Assembly (NCBI RefSeq): GCF_020537505.1
Contig: NZ_JAJBMO010000031.1
Location: forward strand, 1 to 37,258
DNA: 37,258 nt
Reading direction: 5' to 3'
From: Blautia glucerasea
GTDB taxonomy: Bacteria > Bacillota > Clostridia > Lachnospirales > Lachnospiraceae
Shown: piece by piece, positions 23,450-30,761 of the stretch
How positions within the stretch are numbered: position 1 is the first letter of the stretch
Layout of the letters: each line of letters begins with the position of its first letter
Notes under the pieces: model-generated
Database searches by the model: none
The model's input: only the letters and a program-made list of their open reading frames with translations
Told to the model about the DNA's origin: nothing
Made by a program: the position numbers and the translations under genes

Positions 23450-24067
23450 ATGGCAAAGTTATATTTCCGGTATGGTGCAATGGGCAGCTCCAAGTCTGCC
23501 AATATTCTGATGGTTCGTTATAATTATGAAGAGCGTGGTCAGTATGCGGTGCTGCTGAAACCTCGGACAGATAACCGTGACGGAGAGCACGAGATCCAGT
23601 CTCGTATTGGCTTGTCTGCTCCAGCTGGATATGTAAATGAATTTTTAAAAGAGATTTCCAGCATTTGGAGTCCGGAATGCGCAGAATACTTATATCATGG
23701 GAAAAAAGTGGATGCAGTTCTGGTGGACGAAGCTCAGTTTCTTTCTCCAGAGGAAGTGGATACGCTGTCAGATCTGGTGGATTTCTACAATATTCCGGTG
23801 ATCTGCTACGGCCTGCGCACCGATTTCCTGAACCACCTTTTCCCAGGCTCCAGGCGCCTCATGGAAATCGCAGACATTATCGAGGAAGTCCCTACCGTCT
23901 GCTGGTGCGGCCGCCGCGCCCAGTGCAACACAAGGTACGCCGATGGCAAAATCGTACGCGAAGGCGCCCAGATCTTCCTGGGATCTAATGAGAGCTATGT
24001 GGCGCTTTGCAGGAAGCATTATAAAGAAGGAAAGCTGTGGAAGCTGAGCAAGATAGCGGATGAGTAG
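23450..24067 (+). CDS. tdk: Thymidine kinase (type II)
   Basis: A 205-residue enzyme phosphorylating thymidine in the salvage pathway. It begins MAKLYFRYGAMGSSKSANIL, where GAMGSSKS is the P-loop. VDAVLVDEAQFLSPEEV is the Walker B/lid region with the catalytic Glu, and PVICYGLRTDF binds the nucleoside. The zinc site is CWCGRRAQCNTRY plus the later CRKHY. The start at 23450 has GAAGAGG seven bases upstream; longer in-frame readings start inside the promoter region and are rejected. Single gene. Confidence 0.94.
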   Translation: MAKLYFRYGAMGSSKSANILMVRYNYEERGQYAVLLKPRTDNRDGEHEIQSRIGLSAPAGYVNEFLKEISSIWSPECAEYLYHGKKVDAVLVDEAQFLSPEEVDTLSDLVDFYNIPVICYGLRTDFLNHLFPGSRRLMEIADIIEEVPTVCWCGRRAQCNTRYADGKIVREGAQIFLGSNESYVALCRKHYKEGKLWKLSKIADE

Positions 24068-24246
24068 CAGAGAATAGGGATATTCATGGCGCAGACCGAT
24101 GATGATGTATTTGCTCCACATTCCTTTTAGCGTAGTTAAGAAGGTGAAAGAAAGCTGCCGTTATTTAAGGGCTTTTGGGCAAATCGATTTATTAACGGGT
24201 TAGAGGGATTGTTTTTTGACAAAAATGGCAAAAGGAGATTAAGAAA

Positions 24247-25203
24247 ATGAAGATAAAATCAGTTGCAGTTCTTGGTGCAGGTGCGGTTGGGTCTTATGTG
24301 ATATGGGGGCTTTCAAGGCGGAAGGATATCCGGCTGGGAGTTCTTGCAGAAGGTAAGCGTGCGGAGAAATTGAAAAAAGGCTGCACGATCAATGGGGAGG
24401 TTTATCATCCGGAAGTATGGACACCCAAGGAAGCAAAGGGGGTAGATCTTCTGATCGTGTCCTTGAAATACGGGGCATTGCCAGGCGCAATGGACAGCAT
24501 CCGCCAGGTTACAGGGGAGAATACCACGATTATGAGCCTTATGAACGGTGTGGACAGCGAGGAGCTGATTTCCGCTGAAGTTGGAGCTTCCCATGTGCTC
24601 TATTCGGTAATAAAAGTTGCTTCCCATAAAGAGAAAAATGGATATTGCTTTAACCCGGAAACCACCATTGGCATTATTTTCGGAGAGCCTTGCGCACCCT
24701 ATGACAGCGAACGTGTACAGGCCATTGAGGCTCTTTTTGCAGATACCGGACTGCATTATCGCTCTACAGAATATATCAGGGAAGAAATGTGGAGCAAATT
24801 TCGGCTGAATGTATGCAATAATCTGCCTCAGGCAATTCTGGGGGTGGGAGTTGGCTGTTACCAGGACAGCGTTCATATGAAAGCAATCAGCGACGGACTT
24901 AGAAGAGAACTGGAAGCCATTGCCGCTGCAAAAGGAATCGATATAAGTAAGGCAGCCGCCTCATCCAGCCATGGAAGTGCTGTTCCTCCATCTGCCAGAT
25001 ATTCCACACTGCAGGATCTGGATGCGGGACGCCATACGGAGATTGATATGTTCTCAGGCGCGTTGGTCCGCATGGGGCGGGAACTGGGGATTCCTACGCC
25101 GTATAATGAATATACCTTCCATATGATAAAAGCTTTGGAAGAGAAAAATGATGGGAAGTTTGACTATAGCAAAGAGGATGGGGAAGTAACCTGTTCCAGG
25201 TAA
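24247..25203 (+). CDS. panE: Ketopantoate reductase (2-dehydropantoate 2-reductase) family protein
   Basis: A 318-residue NADP-dependent reductase. The N-terminal Rossmann domain starts KSVAVLGAGAVGSYVIWGLS with GAGAVG. The C-terminal ApbA_C domain carries REEMWSKFRLNVCNN, with the expected catalytic Lys, and DMFSGALVRMGRELGIPTPYN. It reduces ketopantoate to pantoate for coenzyme A in the canonical enzyme. Family members act on other keto acids too, and no panB or panC is nearby, so the pathway is not certain. AAAGGAG precedes the start at 24247. Confidence 0.85.
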   Translation: MKIKSVAVLGAGAVGSYVIWGLSRRKDIRLGVLAEGKRAEKLKKGCTINGEVYHPEVWTPKEAKGVDLLIVSLKYGALPGAMDSIRQVTGENTTIMSLMNGVDSEELISAEVGASHVLYSVIKVASHKEKNGYCFNPETTIGIIFGEPCAPYDSERVQAIEALFADTGLHYRSTEYIREEMWSKFRLNVCNNLPQAILGVGVGCYQDSVHMKAISDGLRRELEAIAAAKGIDISKAAASSSHGSAVPPSARYSTLQDLDAGRHTEIDMFSGALVRMGRELGIPTPYNEYTFHMIKALEEKNDGKFDYSKEDGEVTCSR

Positions 25204-25235
25204 AGAATTACAGCTATTGAGAGGCGTAAAAAAAA

Positions 25236-25553
25236 ATGAACGATAAATGGCTTGATTTTGCAATCCGTATTCAAAGCACCGCGCAGGCGGGCTCCAGTAT
25301 GGAAAAGATAAATTTGATAAAGAACGTTACCTGGAATTAAGAGAAATCGCGGCAGAAATGATCTCTGCCAAAACGGATATCCCGTTTGAAAAGGTTTACG
25401 GCCTGTACAGAAAAAGAAGTAAAGGAAGAAGCCAGATTGGATGTGACGGCTGAAAAACTGATCGCCGTCCAGGACTGGCGGAAACACAATGTGACCAACT
25501 ATGCAAATTTTTTCAATGATGTAAATCCGGAAGATATCAGTAATATAGCGTGA
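25236..25553 (+). pseudogene. Broken NUDIX hydrolase (ADP-ribose pyrophosphatase type)
   Basis: The reading starts MNDKWLDFAIRIQSTAQAG at 25236, with GAGAGG upstream. It continues after a one-base deletion near 25290 as LQYGKDKFDKERYLELREIA, then AAEMISAKTDIPFEKVYGLY. This is the N-terminal domain found on many Firmicute NUDIX enzymes. At about 25407 it jumps, with loss of more than 100 residues, to TEKEVKEEARLDVTAEKLIA then VQDWRKHNVTNYA, which is the NUDIX box region, and stops at 25551. The core catalytic segment and the C-terminus are missing, so it is non-functional. Confidence 0.8.
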
Positions 25554-25579
25554 CAGGTTTCCTTTAGGATCGCGGCTTA

Positions 25580-25732
25580 TAGATTGTGCCGGTAAATTTT
25601 ATACAGAGAAAGACGCTCCCCGTAGTGAGTATAGATGAAGGCTTATGTGTACAGATTATGCATATTGAAGCATTTGATAATGAGCCTGAAACAGTAGCAA
25701 TAATGGATAAATATTTGAGAGAAACGAGATAG
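25580..25732 (+). pseudogene. C-terminal remnant of a GyrI-like (effector-binding) protein
   Basis: From 25625 the frame VSIDEGLCVQIMHIEAFDNE, then PETVAIMDKYLRETR-stop, matches the conserved C-terminal part of GyrI-like small-molecule-binding proteins (the EEGLCVQMMHIGPYDDEP-type motif). Only about 35 residues remain. The sequence between it and the NUDIX remnant has no open frame. Confidence 0.6.
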
Positions 25733-25739
25733 GAGCAAG

Positions 25740-25779
25740 CCCTATATAGTGTAAGTAATGCCGCTATATGGGGTTTTTT
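25740..25779 (+). terminator. Terminator behind the GyrI-like remnant
   Basis: CCCTATATAG (25740-25749) pairs with CTATATGGGG (25764-25773), one G:T, followed by TTTTTT. Confidence 0.8.
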
Positions 25780-25838
25780 AAATAACGATAGAACAAGGGA
25801 AGAAACTTAAAATTTACAGAATGAAATTGATTAGGAAA

Positions 25839-25867
25839 TTGAAAATATAGACGATGGATGATATAAT
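25839..25867 (+). promoter_or_regulatory. Promoter of the Phd/RelE toxin-antitoxin operon
   Basis: TTGAAA (25839-25844) and TATAAT (25862-25867) with 17-bp spacing. The following ATTTTCATATATAAAAT is a short AT-rich palindrome where the antitoxin could bind. Confidence 0.7.
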
Positions 25868-25896
25868 TTTCATATATAAAATAGGAGGTGTGTACT

Positions 25897-26175
25897 ATGT
25901 TTTCTATGCAGGAAGCTATCAGACCATCAGCGGATTTACGAAATCATTATAATGAAATATCAAAACAGTGCCGAGAGGGGAAAGAAGCAGTTATTATAAC
26001 TGTAAATGGAAGAGGGGATACTGTATCCTTGTCCTATGAAGAGTATAAGAACATGAAATCAAGAATAGAATTGCTTGAAGTTCTTGCTGAAGCAGAAGAT
26101 GATGTAAAGAATGGTCGCGTTGCGCCGATCAGTGAAACCTTTGACGATTTACGTGCTATGCTGCAGGAGGGCTGA
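25897..26175 (+). CDS. Phd/YefM-family antitoxin
   Basis: A 92-residue protein with the Phd/YefM N-terminal DNA-binding fold: IRPSADLRNHYNEISKQCRE, then AVIITVNGRGDTVSLSYEEYKNMKSRIELLE. The C-terminal tail (about 62-92) would wrap around the toxin. It neutralises the toxin encoded two bases downstream and likely represses its own operon. AGGAGG at 25883-25888 sets the start at the ATG at 25897; a GTG inside the ribosome site is rejected. The operon begins in a stretch of decayed genes, which suits an acquired stabilisation module. Confidence 0.88.
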   Translation: MFSMQEAIRPSADLRNHYNEISKQCREGKEAVIITVNGRGDTVSLSYEEYKNMKSRIELLEVLAEAEDDVKNGRVAPISETFDDLRAMLQEG

Positions 26176-26177
26176 GT

Positions 26178-26495
26178 TTGAAATACAATATTGTTCGTAC
26201 TGATACCGCGGATGCAGGTCTGCGAAGGATTGTATTATATATTGCGCAGAATTTCGGCAATGACGTGGCATTGAAAAAGTTAGATGAGATAGAAGATCGT
26301 ATACGACAGCTTGGAGAAAATCCAGATCTTGGAATTAATCCAAGATACCTGGTATTAAAGCGCCAGGGGTACAAGGTTTTGCTCTTTGAAAAAGACTTTG
26401 TATTTTATAAAGTTAATGAAGCCAGAAAGGAAGTTATTATATATGCTGTCGTAGACCAGAGACAGGATTATTTGAACATTATCCGAGGGCTGTGA
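26178..26495 (+). CDS. RelE/ParE-family toxin
   Basis: A 105-residue protein of the RelE/ParE fold. It starts LKYNIVRTDTADAGLRRIVL, with a long N-terminal helical region YIAQNFGNDVALKKLDEIED, then RIRQLGENPDLG, then the beta sheet GYKVLLFEKDFVFYKVNEAR and IIYAVVDQRQDYLNII. The C-terminal Tyr/Arg segment is where catalytic residues of RelE-type mRNA nucleases lie. Whether it is an RNase or a gyrase poison cannot be told. It starts with TTG, seven bases after AGGAGG at 26165-26170 inside the antitoxin gene; the weak start would keep toxin synthesis low. Confidence 0.88.
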   Translation: MKYNIVRTDTADAGLRRIVLYIAQNFGNDVALKKLDEIEDRIRQLGENPDLGINPRYLVLKRQGYKVLLFEKDFVFYKVNEARKEVIIYAVVDQRQDYLNIIRGL

Positions 26496-26750
26496 GGCAA
26501 ACGCCGAAATATAACTGACCAAGTAAGTCAATTAAGGTTCGCCTTCGGACAGAAGAATAAGCGGTGGGAGTACTAAAATGGATTTGTGCACTTGAAGCGT
26601 GGAAACTGTCTTGATTATGAGGCGAAAATATCACAAAAGTAAACATAATTTTTTGTGCAAAAGGTAGAAAAAGTAGAATTTTGTCGATTTTTAGCCGATT
26701 TTCTTCATTTTTCCTGTTTTCGGCACCTTTGGGCGAGATCGTTATTTTAA
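26496..26750. other. Gene-free AT-rich stretch left of the att-like site
   Basis: No open frame with a ribosome site on either strand. It contains T-rich and A-rich runs, for example around 26643-26720, of the kind found beside recombination sites. I see no recognisable gene remnant. Confidence 0.4.
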
Positions 26751-26781
26751 ATTGACCTATAATTGACCTAAGATTGACCTA
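26751..26781 (+). repeat. Three ATTGACCTA direct repeats at 11-bp spacing
   Basis: ATTGACCTA begins at 26751, 26762 and 26773, exactly one helical turn apart. Two more copies lie at 27068 and 27080, on the other side of the tRNA fragment. This resembles arm-type binding sites of a tyrosine recombinase. Confidence 0.8.
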
Positions 26782-26880
26782 TCACATTTTAAAACCGCCG
26801 AAAATGCAGTAAAAACCAATAAGGAAAATAAGGGAAAATCGTCTGTCAGAGTCACAAAAAAGAACTTCAGAAAAATTTAA

Positions 26881-26917
26881 AAGTCCCAGAAAGCCAGTAA
26901 CTACGCGGCTTCCGGGA
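26881..26917. repeat. Stem-loop AAGTCCC...GGGACTT
   Basis: AAGTCCC at 26881 pairs with GGGACTT at 26914-26920, with AAGCC/GGCTT inside. It lies next to the stronger terminator at 26930-26954 and could be a second terminator of the lost tRNA-side transcript. Confidence 0.5.
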
Positions 26918-26929
26918 CTTCCATAATAC

Positions 26930-26954
26930 AAAAAAAGCACCTCATCCGAGGTGC
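26930..26954 (-). terminator. Terminator following the tRNA fragment
   Basis: On the minus strand GCACCTC-GGAT-GAGGTGC followed by seven T residues. It stands just after the 3' end of the tRNA-Gln fragment, as at an intact tRNA gene. Confidence 0.85.
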
Positions 26955-26962
26955 CCCACTTA

Positions 26963-27010
26963 GCAGGGCTACAAGGATTCGAACCTTGAAATGACGGAGT
27001 CAGAGTCCGC
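26963..27010 (-). pseudogene. 3'-half fragment of tRNA-Gln (CTG), probable att core
   Basis: On the minus strand GCGGACTCTGACTCCGT gives an anticodon arm with loop CTCTGAC, anticodon CTG. A variable region and the T-arm CAAGG-TTCGAAT-CCTTG follow, then TAGCCC. Upstream there is no D-arm and no matching acceptor strand, so it is not a working tRNA. Fragments from anticodon loop to 3' end are the usual crossover cores carried by integrating elements. Confidence 0.75.
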
Positions 27011-27067
27011 TATACTTTTAGGCTGGAATGCCCATAAAATAAGGGCTGGCGGAGGTGTCCAGATAAA

Positions 27068-27088
27068 ATTGACCTATGGATTGACCTG
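27068..27088 (+). repeat. Two ATTGACCT(A/G) direct repeats
   Basis: ATTGACCTA at 27068-27076 and ATTGACCTG at 27080-27088, spaced 12 bp. Same orientation and motif as the cluster at 26751-26781, placed on the opposite flank of the tRNA fragment. Confidence 0.75.
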
Positions 27089-27151
27089 TTTTTATCTGTT
27101 TCAGTGTAATTGCATTAAAAGCAAAATAAGTGGAAATATTATAGAAAAATA

Positions 27152-27160
27152 TGCTATACT
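27152..27160 (+). promoter_or_regulatory. Extended -10 promoter of the MNT-HEPN pair
   Basis: TGCTATACT is an extended -10 element about 47 bp upstream of the MNT start codon. No good -35 is seen at 17 bp, as is normal for extended -10 promoters. Confidence 0.5.
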
Positions 27161-27207
27161 GAGAAAAAGAGAACACGGGAACCATTTATCAGTAAGGAAG
27201 TGATTGT

Positions 27208-27543
27208 ATGCCAGAAAATGTAAGTAGTATTATATATAAATTTTCCCAGGAAGTGAAGCGTATGCTGGGTGAAAAGCTGACAAAAGTTATTGTATATGGT
27301 TCATATGCCAGGGGTGATTATCGAGATAATTCTGACGTAGATATTATGATACTGGTAAAATTGTCTGACGAGGAAATCAGAGCTATTAAAAATGATATTT
27401 ACGATCTGGCTTTTGATGTCGAGATGAGCACAGGAATTGAAATATCTCCGGTTATCAAAAATGAAGAACAGTATGAATATTGGGTAGATACGTTACCTTT
27501 TTATCGAAATGTGAGAGATGAGGGGGTAGTAGTCAGTGAGTGA
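27208..27543 (+). CDS. MNT-domain nucleotidyltransferase (antitoxin type)
   Basis: A 111-residue minimal nucleotidyltransferase. The core motif VYGSYARGDYRDNSDVDIMI holds GS-x-ARG and the metal-binding Asp pair S-D-V-D. A third acidic position is likely in the DVEMSTGIEISPVI strand. In MntA/HepT pairs such proteins AMPylate and silence the partner HEPN RNase. The start at 27208 follows AAGGAAGTG at 27194-27202. The stop overlaps the HEPN start by eight bases, the usual coupled arrangement. Confidence 0.88.
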   Translation: MPENVSSIIYKFSQEVKRMLGEKLTKVIVYGSYARGDYRDNSDVDIMILVKLSDEEIRAIKNDIYDLAFDVEMSTGIEISPVIKNEEQYEYWVDTLPFYRNVRDEGVVVSE

Positions 27544-27955
27544 AAAGAAAGTTGATTTGTGTATATATCGCATGAGAAGCGCAATCGAGACGTTGGGGGT
27601 ATCTGCGTTATGTCTGGAAAGTCAACATTATAAGGATTCAATAAACCGTAGCTATTATGCCGCTTTTTATGCGGTGAAGGCGGTTTTGGCTTTAGAAGAG
27701 GTAGATTTTAAGAGACATAAAGATGCTGTTGCATATTTTAATAAGACATATGTTGCAACAGATATTTTTCCAAGAGAAATCGGAAAAAAGCTGGGAAGAT
27801 TGAAACAAGAGCGTGAAACTAGCGATTATGATGACTTTTATATTTCTCTACAACCGTTGGATATTTTTGTAATATATAACGACGTATGTTATCTCTTTCC
27901 TCATCATCCTTTCTTAATGACCCATTTTCTAATTCACAATATCTTTCCAGCATAA
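27536..27955 (+). CDS. HEPN-domain protein (toxin type) with replaced C-terminus
   Basis: The frame begins with GTG at 27536, preceded by GAGGGGG. Residues about 8-100 are a HEPN domain: RMRSAIETLGVSALCLESQH, NRSYYAAFYAVKAVLALEEV, FKRHKDAVAYFNKTYV and KKLGRLKQERETSDYDDFYI. The R...H pair of the HEPN RNase active site may be Arg41 and the later FKRH His. After about residue 105 the expected helix is replaced by PLDIFVIYNDVCYLFPHHPF and a Phe/His-rich tail, which is antisense to the minus-strand frame at 27819-28073. The gene thus looks cut and fused to foreign sequence near 27845; activity is doubtful. Confidence 0.75.
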   Translation: MSEKKVDLCIYRMRSAIETLGVSALCLESQHYKDSINRSYYAAFYAVKAVLALEEVDFKRHKDAVAYFNKTYVATDIFPREIGKKLGRLKQERETSDYDDFYISLQPLDIFVIYNDVCYLFPHHPFLMTHFLIHNIFPA

Positions 27956-28073
27956 TCTTCTTTGCTTTATTTATAAAATTATTTATATCATTATCGCTAT
28001 ATTGAATACCATCTGTTTCTTTACACTCTTCGCTTTCATCTTTTTTATCTTCACATTTTTCTTTTGCGCTCAT
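27819..28073 (-). CDS. Hypothetical small charged protein, possibly truncated
   Basis: An 84-codon frame, highly charged: a Glu/Asp/Lys-rich start (KEKCEDKKDESEECKETDG) then a helical part DINNFINKAKKIMLERYCEL and DEERDNIRRYILQKYPTVVE. No ribosome site precedes the ATG at 28073. AAAGGAG lies further upstream and fits a start near 28093 in another frame, which would need a frameshift. The 3' end coincides with the junction in the HEPN gene, so both may have been joined by a deletion. I do not recognise the family. Confidence 0.35.
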   Translation of the reverse strand: MSAKEKCEDKKDESEECKETDGIQYSDNDINNFINKAKKIMLERYCELENGSLRKDDEERDNIRRYILQKYPTVVEKYKSHHNR

Positions 28074-28152
28074 CTAACACTTCATCCATGAAACATCTGC
28101 TCCTTTCTGGAATCTGCATTCCTCACTTTGCGGGACAAAGGTTCCACAAGCT

Positions 28153-28192
28153 GTGACGCACATCTTGCAGAAAGCATTTTCCAAACACACCC
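28153..28192. repeat. Half copy of the 75-bp palindromic repeat
   Basis: GACGCACATCTTGCAGAAAG, then CATTTTCCAAACACACCCTAG, matches the right half of the repeats at 1470-1544 and 1891-1965. The left half is absent or strongly diverged. Confidence 0.6.
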
Positions 28193-28213
28193 TAGTTTGT
28201 GGGAAATTATTGA

Positions 28214-28242
28214 TTGAGAAACAGATATAAACTGGTTATAAT
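28214..28242 (+). promoter_or_regulatory. Promoter of the sensor kinase operon
   Basis: TTGAGA (28214-28219) and TATAAT (28237-28242) with 17-bp spacing, 45 bp upstream of the kinase start. Confidence 0.75.
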
Positions 28243-28286
28243 AAAAATTAAGAAAAGCAGTACAGATCATGAAAATGGAGGAAATT

Positions 28287-30158
28287 ATGACAAAAGTACA
28301 AAAATGGTTTGCAAAATTGAGAAACCGGATTTTTTTCTCTTTTGTTGGATGTTTTTTAGGAATTATGTTGCTCATTATGGGGGTGTTTCAGTTTTCTTCA
28401 CAAAAATATTTTTCGCAGCTTGCAGTAAGCAGTACCAGGCGAGAGCTTGCTTCTATCACAGATAATCTGGAAAGTACACTACAGCACGTCATCAATTTCA
28501 GCATATCAGCATCGATCAATGATGGAATTATCCGTATCGCCCGAACGTATCCAACACTGCCGGGATCTGAAGCAGAACAATATGCTGTCCGCAAAAAAAT
28601 CAATACCATTATTAATGCCATTATTGCCCTGAGCCCTAATATTGCAATGTGGGATATTATGGCGAAAGACGGAAGTTTTTTTCAGGCTGGCGGATATAAT
28701 CTGTCGGAACTGGATTCGTTTGATAAAGAACAGATAATGAAACAGCATCAAAATGCAAGACAGGCGATGATAACAGGTCCTTATTTTTATTTGCCTGCAA
28801 GAGAAACATTAAAGGAAAACGGAAAATATGTTTTTTTGATATCAAAGCCGATTGTTGATTTAAATACAAGAGAAACTTATGGATACCTTATGTTTTTCAT
28901 CGAAGCATCAACTATAGCCTCGCCATTTGTAAACTACAGGCCAAATAACAGCGAGGTTACGTTTTACATAACGGATCAGGAAAATACTATTTTACTTGCA
29001 TCGGACCTGAATTACACAGGAAAAACCATACGGGAAGCCTTTCCCTTTTCCAAGAGGGATGTAGAGAATCTGGAAACACAGGACTATTTAACCAAGGAAA
29101 ATGTTGTCTATTGCTCAACACAAATGTCACTGCCAGACTGGAAGCTCATTCATGTGATTCCAATGGATGAGCTGATGAAAGAACAGCATTTGTTTGCAAG
29201 GATCTTTTTTATCTGTAATTTACTGGTGATTCTGTTTTTTGCACTTTTATCCTGGTGGAATGCCAGAGCCATATCTGGGCCAATCCTGGATCTGAGTGAG
29301 GTCATGAAGAATGTAGTAAAAGAAGCCTATGCACCGGTAGAAGTGCCTGGAACTTCCGAAGAAATCCAGATTTTATACCGTGGGTATAATACATTTGCCG
29401 AACAGACACAACAGCTTTTACAAACCATTTATGAAGAAGAACGTGAAAAAAATGACTATCAGTTTCGGTTGATACAGGAGCAGATTAAACCTCATTTTCT
29501 GTACAATACGCTTGAAATGATCAAATCTATGATAGATCTTGGTATTTATGATGAGGCAGGCGAAGCAATTTCTACACTTGCCAGATTCTATCGCAATTCG
29601 TTAAGCAAGGGATCCAATATTATAACCATTGCTACAGAAATTGATATGGTAAAACAGTATTTATACATTGAAAAATTACGCCACATGGAGTATTTTGATT
29701 ACGAAATCGTATGTGAAAAGGAAACGGAACAGTACGTAATTCCAAAATTGACTCTGCAACCGATTCTGGAGAATGCGATTGTTCACGGAACAGCATCAGA
29801 TGGTCGTATGTGTTTCGTCTCACTGAGCATAAAAAATGCAGCGGATACTGTTGTAATTACCGTAAAGGATGATGGAAACGGAATTGAACCGGAAAAACTC
29901 TGTCAGCTGAATAAGAATCTTGACGAAGCCCGTGGAGAGGAAAAGGGTTCTTTCGGATTATTCAGCATCAACAGGCGTGTGCGACTTTTATATGGAACCG
30001 AATACGGCATCCGCTTGGAAAGTGAACCAGGGAAAGGGACAATCGTGATATTACGGATTCCGAAACTGGAACATTTAGACGAAACAGCATCGTCTATACT
30101 GGAAAGAGACCAAGAAACAGCGGGGAGAAAGCAATATGAAGAAAATCGTTATTATTGA
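28287..30158 (+). CDS. YesM-type sensor histidine kinase
   Basis: A 623-residue membrane kinase. Membrane segments lie near 13-36 and 302-324, enclosing an extracellular sensor (Cache-like, about 37-300). A HAMP-like linker follows (about 325-380). The His_kinase domain has the phosphoacceptor in EQIKPHFLYNTLEMIKSMI (His403). The ATPase domain shows the N box LQPILENAIVHG, DDGNGIE and GSFGLFSINRRV. This is the two-component type paired with AraC-like YesN regulators, usually sensing oligosaccharides. The start at 28287 has GGAGG five bases upstream; an ATG 18 bp earlier has none. It overlaps the regulator gene by 23 bp. Confidence 0.92.
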   Translation: MTKVQKWFAKLRNRIFFSFVGCFLGIMLLIMGVFQFSSQKYFSQLAVSSTRRELASITDNLESTLQHVINFSISASINDGIIRIARTYPTLPGSEAEQYAVRKKINTIINAIIALSPNIAMWDIMAKDGSFFQAGGYNLSELDSFDKEQIMKQHQNARQAMITGPYFYLPARETLKENGKYVFLISKPIVDLNTRETYGYLMFFIEASTIASPFVNYRPNNSEVTFYITDQENTILLASDLNYTGKTIREAFPFSKRDVENLETQDYLTKENVVYCSTQMSLPDWKLIHVIPMDELMKEQHLFARIFFICNLLVILFFALLSWWNARAISGPILDLSEVMKNVVKEAYAPVEVPGTSEEIQILYRGYNTFAEQTQQLLQTIYEEEREKNDYQFRLIQEQIKPHFLYNTLEMIKSMIDLGIYDEAGEAISTLARFYRNSLSKGSNIITIATEIDMVKQYLYIEKLRHMEYFDYEIVCEKETEQYVIPKLTLQPILENAIVHGTASDGRMCFVSLSIKNAADTVVITVKDDGNGIEPEKLCQLNKNLDEARGEEKGSFGLFSINRRVRLLYGTEYGIRLESEPGKGTIVILRIPKLEHLDETASSILERDQETAGRKQYEENRYY

Positions 30159-30756
30159 TGATGAGTATTTTTTCAGACAGGCGTTAATAAAATATGTCAG
30201 GAGCTTTAAGGATGAATTTACTGTGGTAGGTGACGCCGGAAACGGAAAGCTTGGTATCGAGCTGATTGAACAGTATCATCCGGAAATTATTTTGATCGAC
30301 ATCAGTATGCCACAGATGACAGGCTTTGATGTAATTTCATATATACAGAAACAAGCACTTCAGACCCGCTTTATTATCATTTCCGGTTATGACAAGTTTG
30401 AGTATGCGCAGAAAGCCATTCAGATGGGAGTACAGGATTTTCTGCTGAAGCCTGTGACAGTCGAGAGTCTGCATAAGAGTCTCAGGCAAACCAGTGAACG
30501 AATCGATCAGGAAGTGAAAAAGGATCAAAATCTGGAGGTGCTGGATAAAAAAAAACGAAACTATCAAAATTATATGAGACATTTTGCAGCATCACAGTTT
30601 GTAAGAAAAGATAAGGATCAGGAGGGAATGCAGAAGCTTGCTTCTGAGGTGGGCTATCGACTGGATGCCAAGCGCCATGTCGTCATACTTTACCGGGTTA
30701 ATCATTTACCGGGCAACTGGAAAAAACAGATTATGAGCTTTACTACTTTACGGTAG
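30136..30756 (+). CDS. Response regulator, receiver half (YesN family, frameshifted)
   Basis: A 206-residue N-terminal part of a YesN-type regulator. The receiver domain (1-120) has acidic Asp8/Asp9, phosphoacceptor Asp55 (IILIDISMPQMTGF), the switch Ser in FIIISGYDKFEYA, and Lys in DFLLKPV. A coiled linker follows (about 120-150). The frame then ends shortly after HLPGNWKK at an A6 run (30721-30726). Reading on in the -1 frame gives TDYELYYFTVENVFCELLGE, which joins smoothly to the DNA-binding half. The two halves sum to the usual length of about 535 residues. It starts inside the kinase gene, so it is co-translated with it. Confidence 0.85.
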   Translation: MKKIVIIDDEYFFRQALIKYVRSFKDEFTVVGDAGNGKLGIELIEQYHPEIILIDISMPQMTGFDVISYIQKQALQTRFIIISGYDKFEYAQKAIQMGVQDFLLKPVTVESLHKSLRQTSERIDQEVKKDQNLEVLDKKKRNYQNYMRHFAASQFVRKDKDQEGMQKLASEVGYRLDAKRHVVILYRVNHLPGNWKKQIMSFTTLR

Positions 30757-30761
30757 AAAAT

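Noticed and set aside
26963..27010. Functional tRNA-Gln gene
   Set aside because: The 5' half (acceptor and D-arm) is missing; only anticodon arm to 3' end is present.
26991..27203. Plus-strand 70-codon frame across the att-like site
   Set aside because: It runs through the antisense of the tRNA fragment and the direct repeats, with no start signal.
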